NCBI GenBank assembly: GCA_900175165.2 | Contig: FWWN02000665.1 | Coordinates: 122,278 to 186,277, forward strand | From: Rhizomucor pusillus | Taxonomy: Eukaryota > Mucoromycota > Mucoromycetes > Mucorales > Lichtheimiaceae | Length of the DNA stretch: 64,000 nt | Direction: 5' to 3' | In this document: piece by piece, positions 35,967 to 47,700 of the stretch | Layout: each line of letters starts with the position of its first letter | Position numbering within the stretch: the first letter of the stretch is position 1 | Position numbers and translations under genes: made by a program | The notes under the pieces: model-generated | The model's input: the letters and a program-made list of their open reading frames with translations, nothing else | Told to the model about the DNA's origin: nothing | The model's database searches: none

Positions 35967-37414
35967 TCAAGAGGAAGGGCAGTAGGAGCCAGTCTCGGAG
36001 TCATCGACGTAGACGCAAACATTTGCAGGTGTGTTGTTAGCTGCTTCAATGTTGATATTTTCGAGTGTAATATCCGTGCATGGCGTGCCTGACGAACAGT
36101 TCAAGTTGATGATTGGGTTTCCATCATCCGACACAGATCCAGAGATATCCTTGAAGATTATATCTGTAATAGTCAGTGAATGATCATTGGCGCCCGTGCA
36201 GTAATCCATCTGGTTGTTATCGCAATAATCTTGGATTTATCACCACGGTCAGTAAACTTCTCTGTCATCCTAAATCTTGATATACTTTGGAAACTTACGA
36301 GTGGTAATGATAATTGGATTTTCATTGTTGATCAGCTGCATATCTTGAAATGTAATATTTTGGACTGCACCCTTACCGCCCGGCCAGGTTTTGACTCTAT
36401 GCAATTAATGACATTGGGTTAAAAAGCACGAAAAAGAAAAAAGAGATACGCTAAATTCGCTTACCTTGCACCATTTTGGCAGTTGCGGCATGTAACGTTC
36501 TTGACCAGAACGTCTTGTACAATATCAATTTCTCCATCAGGAGCGTATTGACCCAGGGAACCAATGGAAATACCGTGAGATCCAGTGCAATCCAGATTTT
36601 CAATATCGACTGCACTTGCGTTTCGCTTCATGGCAACACAGTCATCTCCGTTAACAATAACGGAATCCTTGATGGTTACGCCACGGCTAGTGACGGCGTT
36701 AAAAAAGTCGCTGTTACGCGTTCTGTACTGCGATGAAGAATGAGATTTGAGTTGTTGCTGGATATGCAAATGGGAACTTACGGTAGAGTTGGTCACAGAG
36801 CTGACGTTCATGTTTGTGAAGACGATATTTTCAGAATCCCTAACAAGGAATGCCCAGAATGGGGTTTGCCTGACGGTGATATCCGACACATGTAGGTTCT
36901 CAGTCTTGTCAAAAACCATTGTAATTGGTCTTGGATCCTTGGCCTGTTATGTAATACGATGTGTTCGTTAGTTCAGGTTTAATTCGGACTTGGTGGGCGA
37001 CTATGTACTTACCACAGCATCCCACCATACTTGCCCTTGTCCATCTACAACGCCACCTCCGTCAACGCGAATGTTCTTGCCTTCAAAAACCCACCATGTG
37101 CCTGCGCTTTGGAAATTTAGTGGAAATATGCTCTCCTGCCACGCCGTGATGTTCTTGTCGCTGAACACAACGTTGCCTTGCAAAGAAATGTGGACGTTAT
37201 CCAAGCCTGTGATATTCATCGGCTTTTCTATAAAGTATTCAGTGTTTTTCATGAAAACCACACGCGAGTTCTTGTGGCATCTTTTGAAAGTGCTCAAAAT
37301 TTGAGGGGAGGCGTCGGTGCCGGGAGGATGCGACGGCGGAATGACGCAGTTGCGAAGAGCGTCAGCTGTCGCCAAAAGAGCGAGGCCGATAACCGAGACA
37401 AAGGATGCTTTCAT
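35967..37414 (-). CDS. Secreted exo-polygalacturonase (GH28)
   Basis: Exons 37414-37013, 36943-36782, 36727-36465, 36396-36299 and 36229-35967 give 395 residues. A signal peptide (MKASFVSVIGLALLATADA) precedes the parallel beta-helix. GH28 active-site blocks are all present: RNSDFF (usually NTD), NGDDCVAMK (two Asp), GSHGISIGSLGQY (catalytic His region) and ARVKTW (R-x-K). GSLGQY and the VKNVTC repeats are the exo-acting form, which releases galacturonic acid from chain ends of pectate. Many N-x-S/T sites agree with secretion. Eight or more cysteines, including CNDNN-like and SCTG contexts, suggest disulfides. It is a plant-cell-wall-degrading enzyme; the Thr to Ser change in NTD is the only odd point. 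Confidence 0.93.
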
Positions 37415-38448
37415 TGCTGCTGAAACGATGGCGTCTCTAACTGAACAAACCTTTTAAACTTTTTTCCTACCTCTCTTTTTCCCAGGCACGACCGTTGAAG
37501 TTTGGATGCAAAATACCCCGTCTATGCCCCGGTCGGGATAAAAAGCCCAAGACTATTCTTCCGTGAGCAGATCTACTGTACTACTAAGATCGGTCGACAC
37601 CGCGTCTTCAGTGACATTGACAAATTCATCTCCTTGGTCACACTGATAATTTTTCTCAAATATAAATTGCGTTGAATTAATCATGTATACCCCGGTTACC
37701 ACATACATACTCTGTGAGAACGCCGAACAGGCGGGAAAATGGCCGAGATAATGGATGCTAAAGGCTATTCATGATTAACAGCGTAAAACCTACTGCTTGG
37801 CGCATGGTATTCCTTTCCATTCAATTGTGACCAATTAAATCGATCCTGGCAAAAGTATGATACCCCATACCGGAGTCCATACACAGCCACCTGGGAAAGA
37901 TTCAACTTCTCTCTCTCTCATGCGCTAATAAGGATTTCATTATAATCATATAGACTAAACTAGAGAGCCTGATCAACTCCATTACCAATAGATTTACATA
38001 TTCTCCAATACTTGACTGTTTTTCACGAATTTCGTGTGAGCTCTGGTATTTTACGATAAAAGTTCAGTGCCTGATTATATACAAGTAAGCTGTCATTTAG
38101 AGCTACTTTGCCAAGTTTGCGTGCTAACTCCCATCGTCTTATCATGTGCATTAACACTCAAAAACCGTAAGCACAGCAGAGGTACCGCAGGCAAACGTGA
38201 TCAGCTCGCTGACGAGCGCAACAGCATTTTTGGCACACTCTTCTATCACAGAGCAAGTGCACTTAAGATACCATGTCTTAGTAATGGTGGTAATAAGTAT
38301 GAACTCTAAGTTGCTTGAGTGATAAATTGAAAAAAATTACTCATTCGTGGACAATACAAGTTCAGGTATTATATCTTGCAAACCACCGAATGTGATATTT
38401 TTTTAATTGATCCATAGTATGTATAGGAATATTTAATATGGTATAAAG
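37415..38448. other. Intergenic region upstream of the polygalacturonase gene
   Basis: About 1 kb with no supported gene. The 150 bp next to the polygalacturonase start is pyrimidine-rich and holds a TATAAAT-like site on the minus-strand side. The rest is AT-rich with no repeat that I could follow. Confidence 0.4.
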
Positions 38449-38872
38449 CTATATGTAAATGGTCCCATCTTGACCTTTGACAAATTCCTCCTTTTCTTCA
38501 CACATTCTGTCATGCACAATAAAGAAGGGCTGTGCGCGATCCCCGGCAATTTCCATGATTCCATCCTTGTCAGCCTTCTCTGCACTTAATGCTCTGATAT
38601 CTCGAATGCAAAGGATACGAACAACTACTAGAATCGCTTTGGAAACATCTTTGACCTCTATCATGTGCACGGTAGCTGTTCAAATTGTTTGCGAGATGTT
38701 TGTAACGTAGTGATTCGGAAGGTCTGCTATGTAGCCGCAATTCTCTTAATCGTCGTATGTCGGCAATGGCTGTTAAGAGATCACCTGGCGTTGGTGGTGA
38801 TTGTCCATCGGGATATACAGGTAGCGCATGCAAATATTTGGAGTCCTGGAATATTGTTGATGTGGCAAGAGT
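38449..38872 (-). CDS. Unidentified small gene, 5' end unresolved
   Basis: Two minus-strand exons join well: about 38872-38671 and 38627-38449, across a 43-bp intron (GTGCAC...TTCTAG). The product of the joined part is about 125 residues. It contains HALPVYPDGQSPPTP, then DLLTAIADIRRLRELRL, then VVRILCIRDIRALSAEK and ends DGTIYI. It looks helical and protein-like, but I do not recognise the family. A further exon must exist upstream, because no ATG starts the frame before the acceptor AAATAG at about 38875. It could also be the remnant of a lost gene. Confidence 0.42.
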
Positions 38873-39368
38873 CTATTTCGAGTAGCTCCAAGGGCTTTGG
38901 TGACGATGCCAAGGCAAGTCGTCAAACGTCCGTGCGCGAATTAAACCTCTGTTGAATAAAAGGAAAAATGCTGATGCAATTCAGCAATTACAACGTACTC
39001 AAGAACATAATAGCCATATCCAAGGTATAGAGATATTTAGATGCATACAAGGATGATAATTTGCTCTATACCGTTTTATACCATCGTGGAGTGTATTATT
39101 CGGGAAACTGATGCACAATTAGCATCATCGAAGACAGAAAGATTTGATTACAAGCAGCGCAACAGATGTGGACTGAAGACTTTAGGTGGAAAAGCATGTA
39201 CCAGATAAGACAAATAATATGCTGCTAGGTGATAATTGACTTGATGCCCACAGAAATAACCCTAAAAGGTCATGTGTAGCAGCGCCCATGAGTCAATTTT
39301 CACATGCTTTGGACCTTTTATTCTAAGCTTACCCACGTTCCTTTTCCGCTCTCGTTTCTCTCGCAAAC

Positions 39369-40804
39369 ATGTCATTGCGTCAGGCCTTCATTGTATCTGC
39401 CAAGAGGTAGCATTCTCCATTCTGCCTTCTGTCAATCAATGACTAAGCTTTGCATAGAACACCTTTCGGTAGCTTTGGTGGCAAACTCAAGGAGTTGACA
39501 GGTACACAGAGCAGAGACTCGGTAAATGCACTGAAAATATTAACAACAAAGAACTTGTTTAATAAGCTGCTGAGCTGGGTGGACTTGCCGCTAAAGCTGC
39601 CTTGTCATCATTGCCAAAAGATATGCCGATCGACTCTGTGATTATCGGAAACGTTATGCAGACAGATTCAGCCGGAGCCTACGTTGCAAGACACATAGGG
39701 CACAGGGCTGGTCTTCCCGTGCATGTTCCTGCATTGACAGTAAACAGACTTTGCGGATCTGGTCTTCAAAGTGTGATAAATGCTGCGCATGAGATTTTGC
39801 TTGGTGACAGCGATGTCGTGTTAGCTGGTGGTGCTGAAAGTATGTCACTGTCGCCTTACACCCTGACCGGCGCTTCTCGATGGGGCACCCGACTTGGCAG
39901 CGATCTCAAACTGCAAGACTCGTTGTGGGCAACCCTGACCGATCAGTATCCGAATCCTACTCCTATGGGCATTACTGCTGAGAATTTGGCAGAGATGTAC
40001 AAAATTTCCAAGGACGAATGCGATCAATTTGCCGTTTCCAGCCAAAATAGATTTGAGAAAGGTAAAAGTTGAGCATATATTTAGTCAAAGTTTGATAACT
40101 GAGTGATCCGCTTTTTGAATAGGAATAAAGGAAGGCATCTTCGATGATGAAATTGTTCCGGTGGAGATCAAAGCGAAAAAGGGTACAGAAACAATGTCGC
40201 AAGATGAATATCCTCGCACCAATGTCACGTTCGAGTCCATCAATAAGCTCAAGCCAGTGTTCAAAAAGGATGGTGTCACATCCGCTGCGAATGCTTCTGG
40301 TATAAACGACGGAGCTGCTGCGTTGATCGTCGCCAGCGAGGAAGCCGTCAAAAAATATCAATTGAATCCATTAGCCCGTATCGTGAGCTGGCAGGCATCC
40401 GCTGTCGAACCTACATTGATGGGTCTGGGTCCTGTGCCAGCTATCAAGGGTGCCTTGCAACGCGCAAAGTTGACTTTGGATCAGATGGATCTAGTTGAAG
40501 TCAACGAAGCTTTTGCTGCACAGTTTTTGGCTGTTCAAAAGGAGCTCAAACTCGACCCAGCCAAAACGAACGTAAATGGTGGTGCTATTGCTGTTGGTCA
40601 TCCACTCGGTGCGTCGGGCGCACGTATTTTGGCTCATTTGACTCATCGCTTGCAAAGAACGAAATCAAAATTTGCTGTAGGCTCTGCTTGTATAGGCGGC
40701 GGTCAGGTAAAAATGACTATGGCTAGATGCCCCAGCTGAGAATCACTTCCATTTACAAACAACCGTTTTTCTAGGGAGTTGCCGTAGTTCTAGAAAGAGT
40801 TTAG
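39369..40804 (+). CDS. ACAA2-like 3-ketoacyl-CoA / acetyl-CoA acyltransferase (thiolase)
   Basis: Exons 39369-39406, 39458-39501, 39567-40061, 40123-40706 and 40775-40804 give 396 residues. It begins MSLRQAFIVSAKRTPFG and carries the thiolase signatures: NRLCGSGLQSVINAAHEI (nucleophile Cys), VNEAFAAQFLAVQKEL, NVNGGAIAVGHPLGASGARI (His) and GSACIGGGQG (second Cys). The closest match I know is mitochondrial ACAA2, which likewise keeps its N-terminal leader. It does the last step of beta-oxidation or condenses two acetyl-CoA. No peroxisomal C-terminal SKL is present. The last exon is only 30 bp (GVAVVLERV); reading through that intron would instead end the protein at 40739. Confidence 0.93.
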
Positions 40805-41249
40805 AGGAAGCATATAAAGAAAAGCAGAATATTATCGTTACATGCTTTGAATATCCAGTGCTTACAAGTAATGGGTCCATTTCATGACTATTTCTTATAA
40901 GATCCCAAGGCTTTGGTAGATAGAGCAGAGCAACGAACATATTGAAAGAAAGGGAATATATCGCACTTACCTAATTACAAATTCGCGCCAATATCTCGAG
41001 CTCCAATACCTGATTTCGGGCGGATAATCTAAAAACTGGACGAATATGGCGTAGGATTACTTGTGATGGAAGATAGCCCACGATATATTACGTACTCGCT
41101 CCGTTGAAAGCCATTGTCATCCTATGTAGTTGTGATTTCCTCTCTGATATCCGATAGAGGCAGACTTTTATACGTGTAGAGAGGTGATTTATTACATTCA
41201 GCGAGTATTTTTGACTGTAAACGAGGGACTATATTGTGCAAAGATATAT

Positions 41250-42326
41250 TTACATGCAATATTTTCTGTACATTAGTGCGATTATTATGATTGCAGCTGT
41301 CCATAGAACAATAGCAGGAACGCCATTCCAAAGTGTAGATGCGTGGGTCCATATCTGACCTGCGAGCCCGTTTCTCCAGCAGCTCCTCTTCACGATCTAT
41401 AATGGGACGAGTGTTACAACATCTAGCGTACCCTCCTTTCTGCTATCATGCTATGCAAGCTACTAATGAGATACTTGCAGGTAACCAAAGATACTCTGGT
41501 CGTCCAATCGCCGAAGATTCCTTAAACTCGGTTCCGGGCACTTTTCTCACTTCAGTGCATCGTACAGTCTCTGTTAACAGATAAAATCCAATCGCTGTTG
41601 TGCAATAAATCATGGCTTTTCGTAACGAGAAATCTAAATTTATACAGTATTAGATGTCAAATGGAACATAATTATTCCCGCCAGTTCTTTACCTTGTCGC
41701 CGATCATGTTCATTTCGTACTTCCGGATATGAAACTGTTCCAAGGCACACGCTGCATTGACGGGGAATACGCATGTCGGAATGCAAGTAATTCTGCAAAC
41801 AGGTATCATGCACAAATTCACTGACAATATTTCCGTTATTACTACGCAATTATCCATAACTATTTGTTTCTCCTTTGTGGAATTTCATCTCTTCTTACAT
41901 AGTTCCTCGGCAGTTGCATGGAGAGATAAATCGACCATGCTCGTCTTCTGTCGTCCCATAACATATCCGGCATCGTTTGCTGCTATCAGATCTCGCTGCT
42001 GATTTCCATGCGTGTATAGGTTTCCCCTTCAAGAAGCGGATATTTGGATCCTCGGTTGAATCACTATCTTCGTTTGATAAACTGCTCTCATATGACGTAT
42101 CTGCAATGAAAGCGTCCTGTCTTGTAAGCTGCGGAAGCACTAGTGTCTTTGGAGGCTGTGCTGTATCAGCAGGACGGAGATGTCGGCGGAGGTTAACATG
42201 GTTCATGCTACTATTGGTACTCAAGTTGCCTCCAAACGTTGAGAACCGTGATGACACTAAAGGGTAGGACATTCGTTGCGGTCCTTTTTTTGCATAACTC
42301 GACCGATCATACGCAGAATCTTCCAT
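41250..42326 (-). CDS. RING-CH (MARCH-type) E3 ubiquitin ligase-like membrane protein; 3' end uncertain
   Basis: Exon 1 is 42326-41899, exon 2 is 41820-41693 and exon 3 starts at 41633. The RING-CH domain is split by the first intron: CRICYGTTEDEHGRFISPCNC, then EFVHDTCLQNYLHSD and CSVC (C4HC3 order). A hydrophobic helix (KAMIYCTTAIGFYLL) follows. Downstream, a protein-like stretch DREEELLEKRARRSDMDP and a second helix-like run (VPAIVLWTAAIIIIALMY, another frame) are separated by unresolved introns; one would be a 43-bp GC-AG intron. MARCH-type ligases ubiquitinate membrane proteins. The N-terminal 115 residues are disordered. The conserved Trp after the second RING Cys pair is missing. Confidence 0.68.
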
Positions 42327-42508
42327 GGCGGTTGACAATGCAAATGAGAAAGAGAGAGAAAAGCGGGCTTGTTAGTTACTGAAGAAGTAGCAGCTGCGAT
42401 TATTGTTCGACTATGGCACAGCAGTAAAAAGGAAGGGAAAAAAAGCACCTCGGAAAAATCATCCAGTGCGTTCTTTTTTAACACTTGCATTGATGTTAGA
42501 CACGTGGC

Positions 42509-44377
42509 TCACTCCATGTTAAGCACCAGGCATCTATCCCATCCTTGACGATCTTTGAGTACTTCCACAACTTTCCAGCCTTGAAAGATCAACTTGACCC
42601 GCTTCATCATTCCTTTTCCGCATTCAAGAATGAGCCAGCCTTTAGGTTGCAGCAGCTTGGGCGCTATCTCGCTCAGGACGGTGTACCACTCATATCCTTC
42701 ATCCTTTGCAAATAATGCAATAGACGGCTCGTGATCAAGCATCGGCCTGTGCTCGCTACGATGCTGAATTGCAATCAAGTCTAGGTAAGGGGGATTGCAA
42801 ACAATGACGTCAAACAATCTTTCGTCGCCAGGTACAGCGTAGCATTTCATATCTTGATGTGTCCATGACACTCTATCGTCAGCTATGTTCAGGCACTGCG
42901 CATTTTCTTGCGCCACTTGCAATGCCTGCTGACTGATATCTAATCCGACTCCTGTTGCATTCGGGAGTCGATGCAAGATGGATAGTAATAAATTGCCGCA
43001 GCCGGTGCCTATATCAAGTACACGCATTGTCGTTCCATTCTCGTTCGTCGTAGTCGTTGAATTTAGATATTTCGTTGTTGCTTCCACTAGAGTCTCTGAG
43101 CTCGGCCGTGGTATCAAGCATGATTCCGTCACCTTGAAGGTATGTCCGCAAAATTCCTTTTTTCCGAGTACGTATGCCAGGGGCTTCTTCTTGCTGCCTT
43201 CAGCAGTTTCTATGCTGTCTAGATACTCTGCAGCAGCGGCAGTATTCACTCCAGCTTTCTTCAGTTCCTCCAATTCCCGATTGAAATTCCGTCTCCAAAA
43301 CTTTTGCTCGCGAGTTCGCAGCAATTGAAACTTCTCTGGTTCTTGAGCTTCAAAGACCATCGTCTTGCGCGTAGCAGGATGCTCCAAGCAGACACGGATA
43401 ATGCTCATGCATAATCCCTTATCTTTGCTAGCTTTAAGCTGCTTCGTGTATGTAGAATTACCAACGATAGGGTAAGACGTTCGATGGAAAAAGAAGCTGC
43501 GTATGGCGGTGCTGCTGAAGGGAGTACAAACATCCAGATCCAAGGTAGTTAAGTAGTCAGCTGCATTCGAGCGCGTAGTTTCAGCAATGTGGATGCTTTT
43601 TACTATATTCCCTGTTCTTTGCGTCGCCGGTATATCTGCTGCAATTTCATCATCGTCGCTATCAATCTCGTCGACTAAACCGGCTGTTTCTTGCTGTTTT
43701 TCTTGATCAATGGTAGACAGTAAATCGGCTGGTACTCTGCCGTGACAAATAACTCGGACTGTGAGATTGACCTTGTCTTCACTGTACAGTTCACCAAGGA
43801 TGTTCTTTGCCAGTTCTGACTTTGCAACGACTAACTGGATCCATACTTTGTGATGAGTCATATAATCCATTATTTGATAAACAGTGTTGAGATACTACCA
43901 GACCGGAAGCTGCCTTTTGAAGCGTGTATAAAAAACGGAGCTTAACATCTTGCTCGACCTCAGAGCATTTGTATTGCAGTGCTCTTTCAAAGACACCAAA
44001 GCTCTGCACCAGATTGGTCACCGTCAATGCCATTATCTTTGCCACTGTAAAGAAAAATTCCTAACCTGGCCTGCTGCTTTCCACACTACGGCTACATGCT
44101 CATCCTGATATCGTATGTCCACATTGACGGCCATAAGCTTTTGTCTTTCGACGAGGCCTTTATCAAACTTGACTTCCACAACGTCGTTTGTGTGTAGCAA
44201 CCTTGTTTCGGGGACGACCTGGCCATTTACAGTGATTTCTCCTCGTTTAAATGCACGTTTGCAGCTTTCTTTGGATTGTACAATATGCCGGTAGTGCCGC
44301 AAGATCCATTTGATGATCCGCACACCATCATCAGGTTCCTGTACGGTGGCTTTAAGGTGGTTGATGCGTTCTGACAT
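42509..44377 (-). CDS. Fusion: S4 domain + degenerate RluA-type pseudouridine synthase + PrmC/HemK glutamine methyltransferase
   Basis: Exons 44377-44066, 44003-43899 and 43834-42509 give 580 residues. Residues 1-80 are an S4 RNA-binding domain (KWILRHYRHIVQSKESCKRA, EITVNGQVV). Residues 80-330 follow the RluA fold: VDIRYQDEHVAVVWKAAGQ, ASGLLVVAKSELA, then AIRSFFFHRTSYPIVGNSTY and GLCMSIIRVCLEHP. The RluA catalytic motif HRLDxxTSG is YTLQKAASG here, so the catalytic Asp is lost. Residues 350-580 are a complete PrmC/HemK enzyme: PLAYVLGKKEFCGHTFKV, LIPRPSSETLVE, VLDIGTGCGNLLLSIL and the catalytic NPPY. PrmC modifies the GGQ glutamine of release factors. The 62-bp intron is small but normal here. 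Confidence 0.82.
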
Positions 44378-44708
44378 GAGCGGAAGAAACGGGCGGGAAA
44401 ACGACAGTGAAAAGCTTTTAGTTAAAAAGCATGAATGAACAAGTTATAAGTATATATTCCAGTAAGAAATATTATTGAAATGGATTGACTACTATGGCAA
44501 CTATTGTTGAGCGTCTGCATCTATTCTTTTTCTGCAAGAGCATATGTCTCTAAGCTATTTGCACCTCCATTAGCTATCAGAATATTATAGCACCGACGTT
44601 GACTTACCCAAATTTTTATCCTATCGAGAGGCTACGGTCAGTAACTAGCCCAGTTCTGCTGCAATCAAGTTGAAATTTTTGAGTGAGACTGAATCTCATG
44701 TCTTTACT

Positions 44709-47700
44709 TCATCCACGGCGGAAGCATGGAAGAGGTTGGTTATCATCTGATAGTGCTTTTGAGATACCACTAAGCGCGATATTGGAAGCTGCGGCAGCGT
44801 CTCTGCTGCAAGTGGTAGTCGTACTATGCGAGAGGGACATCTTGAGTTTGGGCACGATACAGCACCCTTGACTCTGACGAATTTACCGTCCCGACGATAC
44901 TGGTGGATCCGGGTCTTCTTGAAGCAATATCCGCATGTCTTTGTTGTATTGTATTCATCGATGGTGTACAATTGTCTGGCTCAGGTGCCTTGAGGGTTTG
45001 TTCGAACTTTTTAAGACTTCCGCTACATGCATTACCTTTGACTCTGCTGTTTACGGGTTTCCAGTTACCGAGGAAATGGATTAACTGAGTTCTTCGTCTC
45101 TGGTTCTTTGGAAATTGCCTCGTTTCGAATACTGGGCCCGAACTTTTGATAGAAAGACCTTTGTCGGAATTTCCTGGTTCTAGCTTGCTTGACATTTGTT
45201 TCCTGTCCCTGGTCCCGTAGCGCTCGATGAACTTTTCGAAAGCTAACATTTTCGATGAACCCGGTTTTGAGTTCTACTGACTTCGGGCAACGTTCAACAT
45301 CAGTATCGATGTCAGCAATCTGGTCAGTATCCTATTGCAAAGCTTCAAAGCGATTGAGGTCTTCAGATAGAGATCGTATGCTCCTTGGTGATATTGTTGC
45401 GGTGGTGATGCTGCCAAGATCAATACTCCATAATTCCGACGTTGCGTTGCCTTGCAAATGCTCATAGAGGAGCTCTTGTACCGGACCTTCACCAGATAAA
45501 TTGTTGGAGCAAGGTAGAGGGATATTTTGGCCTTTCAGTTGTCTGTTCAGGTGATATAGCTTGTTTTGCTTCAATGCAATGGTCTCCTCTTCTTCTTGGA
45601 TCTCTAGATAAAGAGAGTCGGCTTTCCCGCGTGCTTCTTTCAATTGGCTATATAAGGCTCTGTTCCAGTCGTATTGTTTCTCTGCTGATTCTCGAATTGT
45701 TAACAGCATCAGCTCTCTCCTTCTCCGCTATTGTCAGTTTACGTCGTAAACGGGTTACTGTAGCTTTCTTCTTCTTCAGAACAGAGCTTAACTCTTCCAT
45801 CTCTTGTTCAATTCGGTGGCGTTCTTCATCCGTTAAAATTGATTTTGTTTGTGCAGCATCCTTTTCCCGCTTCCGCTTCCCTTTGCGGTTGACTCGTACA
45901 ATCTTGTAACTGAGAACTCGTATTTGATTCTTGTCAATGTAGCACAATCGCCACATCGGCTGCACTTTTTTGTTCTTGAAGCAGTATTTGTATCTTGTCG
46001 ACGTCCAAAATACAACCTTGGGATGCCATGTTGCTGTCTTGATGTCAGTGATCGTTTTTCCATCATATCGTAATATACGGGTCTTCGACATGATGTTGTA
46101 TAATCCTGCGGCGCCGAGGTGCAATGACTGACCTTTTTCCACGTTCGGAAACATCATCCAGGGATTCTGCTGTGGCTGGAAGAGGAGGACGACTTTGTTT
46201 GCAAGTGTGGCCAGCGCGGCGCCATTGAGTACATTTATTTGCGGTAGATCGTTCTTGTCATCTCGTCTGGGCACGAATGGTCGTAGGAAATTGATAATGC
46301 GTGCCACCTCTTTTAGTTGGTCTTCGGTGGCTTCAGTCCCTCGATACAGTGCTTTCTTTACATCTTCCGGCTGTATATCTGTATTTGGTCCTGTCTGCTG
46401 TAGAAGAAATCGAATGACACTGAGAAATGCACGTAGCAAAGTTGCAGACGGTTCCTTCGGTGTCTGGTTGCTCTGCTAAGAAACCGTCATTGTCAGTTTT
46501 GGTTTTTGTCTTCCTCCCTTCTATATACTTACAGCGATTGGTGTATCCTCTTGCCTTTCAATATTGTCTTCTTCTTCTTGAGATAAATCGAAAGTATTAC
46601 TCTCGTATGCATCCGCCGTTCGGACATTTGATCTGGTTTGCACTTGCAGTTGGGATATAGCAGATTTCAGTTTTTCGACCAATCATGCTGTTCTGAAAGC
46701 AGTGCGGAGTCCAACAGCTTCATCAAGTTCTTGACCTTTTTCTTTGCTACTGCTTTTGCGTATTGCTTGACCTTCTTCCTTCTTTCCCTCCACTTTTTCT
46801 TGGCGCTTGCGCAAAAGTTTTTTCAGCCTTCGTGGTGCCAAGGTAATCCGCAGGAGTGCAATAACTAAGACTCTGAGATCTCTGTCAAATCGTTTTCGCG
46901 ACCAAAGGTTATCCATATTGGTTTTATATTGTCGGACAGCGTCTGCAATAGTAGGACTGTGCCTGAATGAAGCATCTCGTTTGTCGCCATTTACGGCTTG
47001 CAACAACAGTTGCATTATTTCTTTGAATGTCTTTGATTCCTTCTTTTCATCGATGGAGCGACCAACGCATCCAGACATAATGCTTGATATATGTTCAGCA
47101 GCAGTGTAAACTTTGCTCTGGTGAAATTTCTGCAGATCTTCTTGCACTGGCGCTACTCGCAGATTTGTCTTTGCTTCATTGTCGATTTCGAAGTTGGTTG
47201 CAAAGTCTCTAAAGTCGATGTCAACAGCTTCGTCGTCGAATTCGGATATCCGCATATCTTAGATATTTCCCCAGTCGTGACTTTTGTTGTAATGCTTCAA
47301 TAAACCTCGACAAAGATTTCATGTGTTTTGACACTATCTCTTGCCCCTTTCTGAAGGCTTCTTGGAGCACAGATAGTTCAAAACTGGGATGCGGGCTTGC
47401 AGTGATTGTCCGAATCGCTTTGTTATTTTCCGTAAGATCACCATCATCGTCATCAAGTGCTTGTTGCTCTTCCCCTTCCTGATCATTCTTCTATTGGCTC
47501 TGATACGTTTGTCTTGCCTTCCTCCAGATCATCCAATAGTCTTTGATAAACTTTTAGCGGATTATAAGTTTTATGTCTCTTGACGTATGCGCCAATGTAA
47601 CTTGGACTTGGTTTCTGTTCGTCCGACAAGGAGCTGAATAATTGCTTGTGAACTTGTTTGTAAACGGCAGGTGCATTTTTCCGGCTGCGTTCTCGCGATA

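Noticed and set aside
40707..40739. Thiolase ending at 40739 (tail KMTMARCPS)
   Set aside because: Reading runs into an intron. Splicing at 40706/40775 restores the family's GGGQGVAVV end and a stop at 40802-40804.
44037..44065. A 29-bp intron in the S4-RluA-PrmC gene
   Set aside because: A 62-bp intron ending at GTGCAG keeps the frame and matches intron sizes here.
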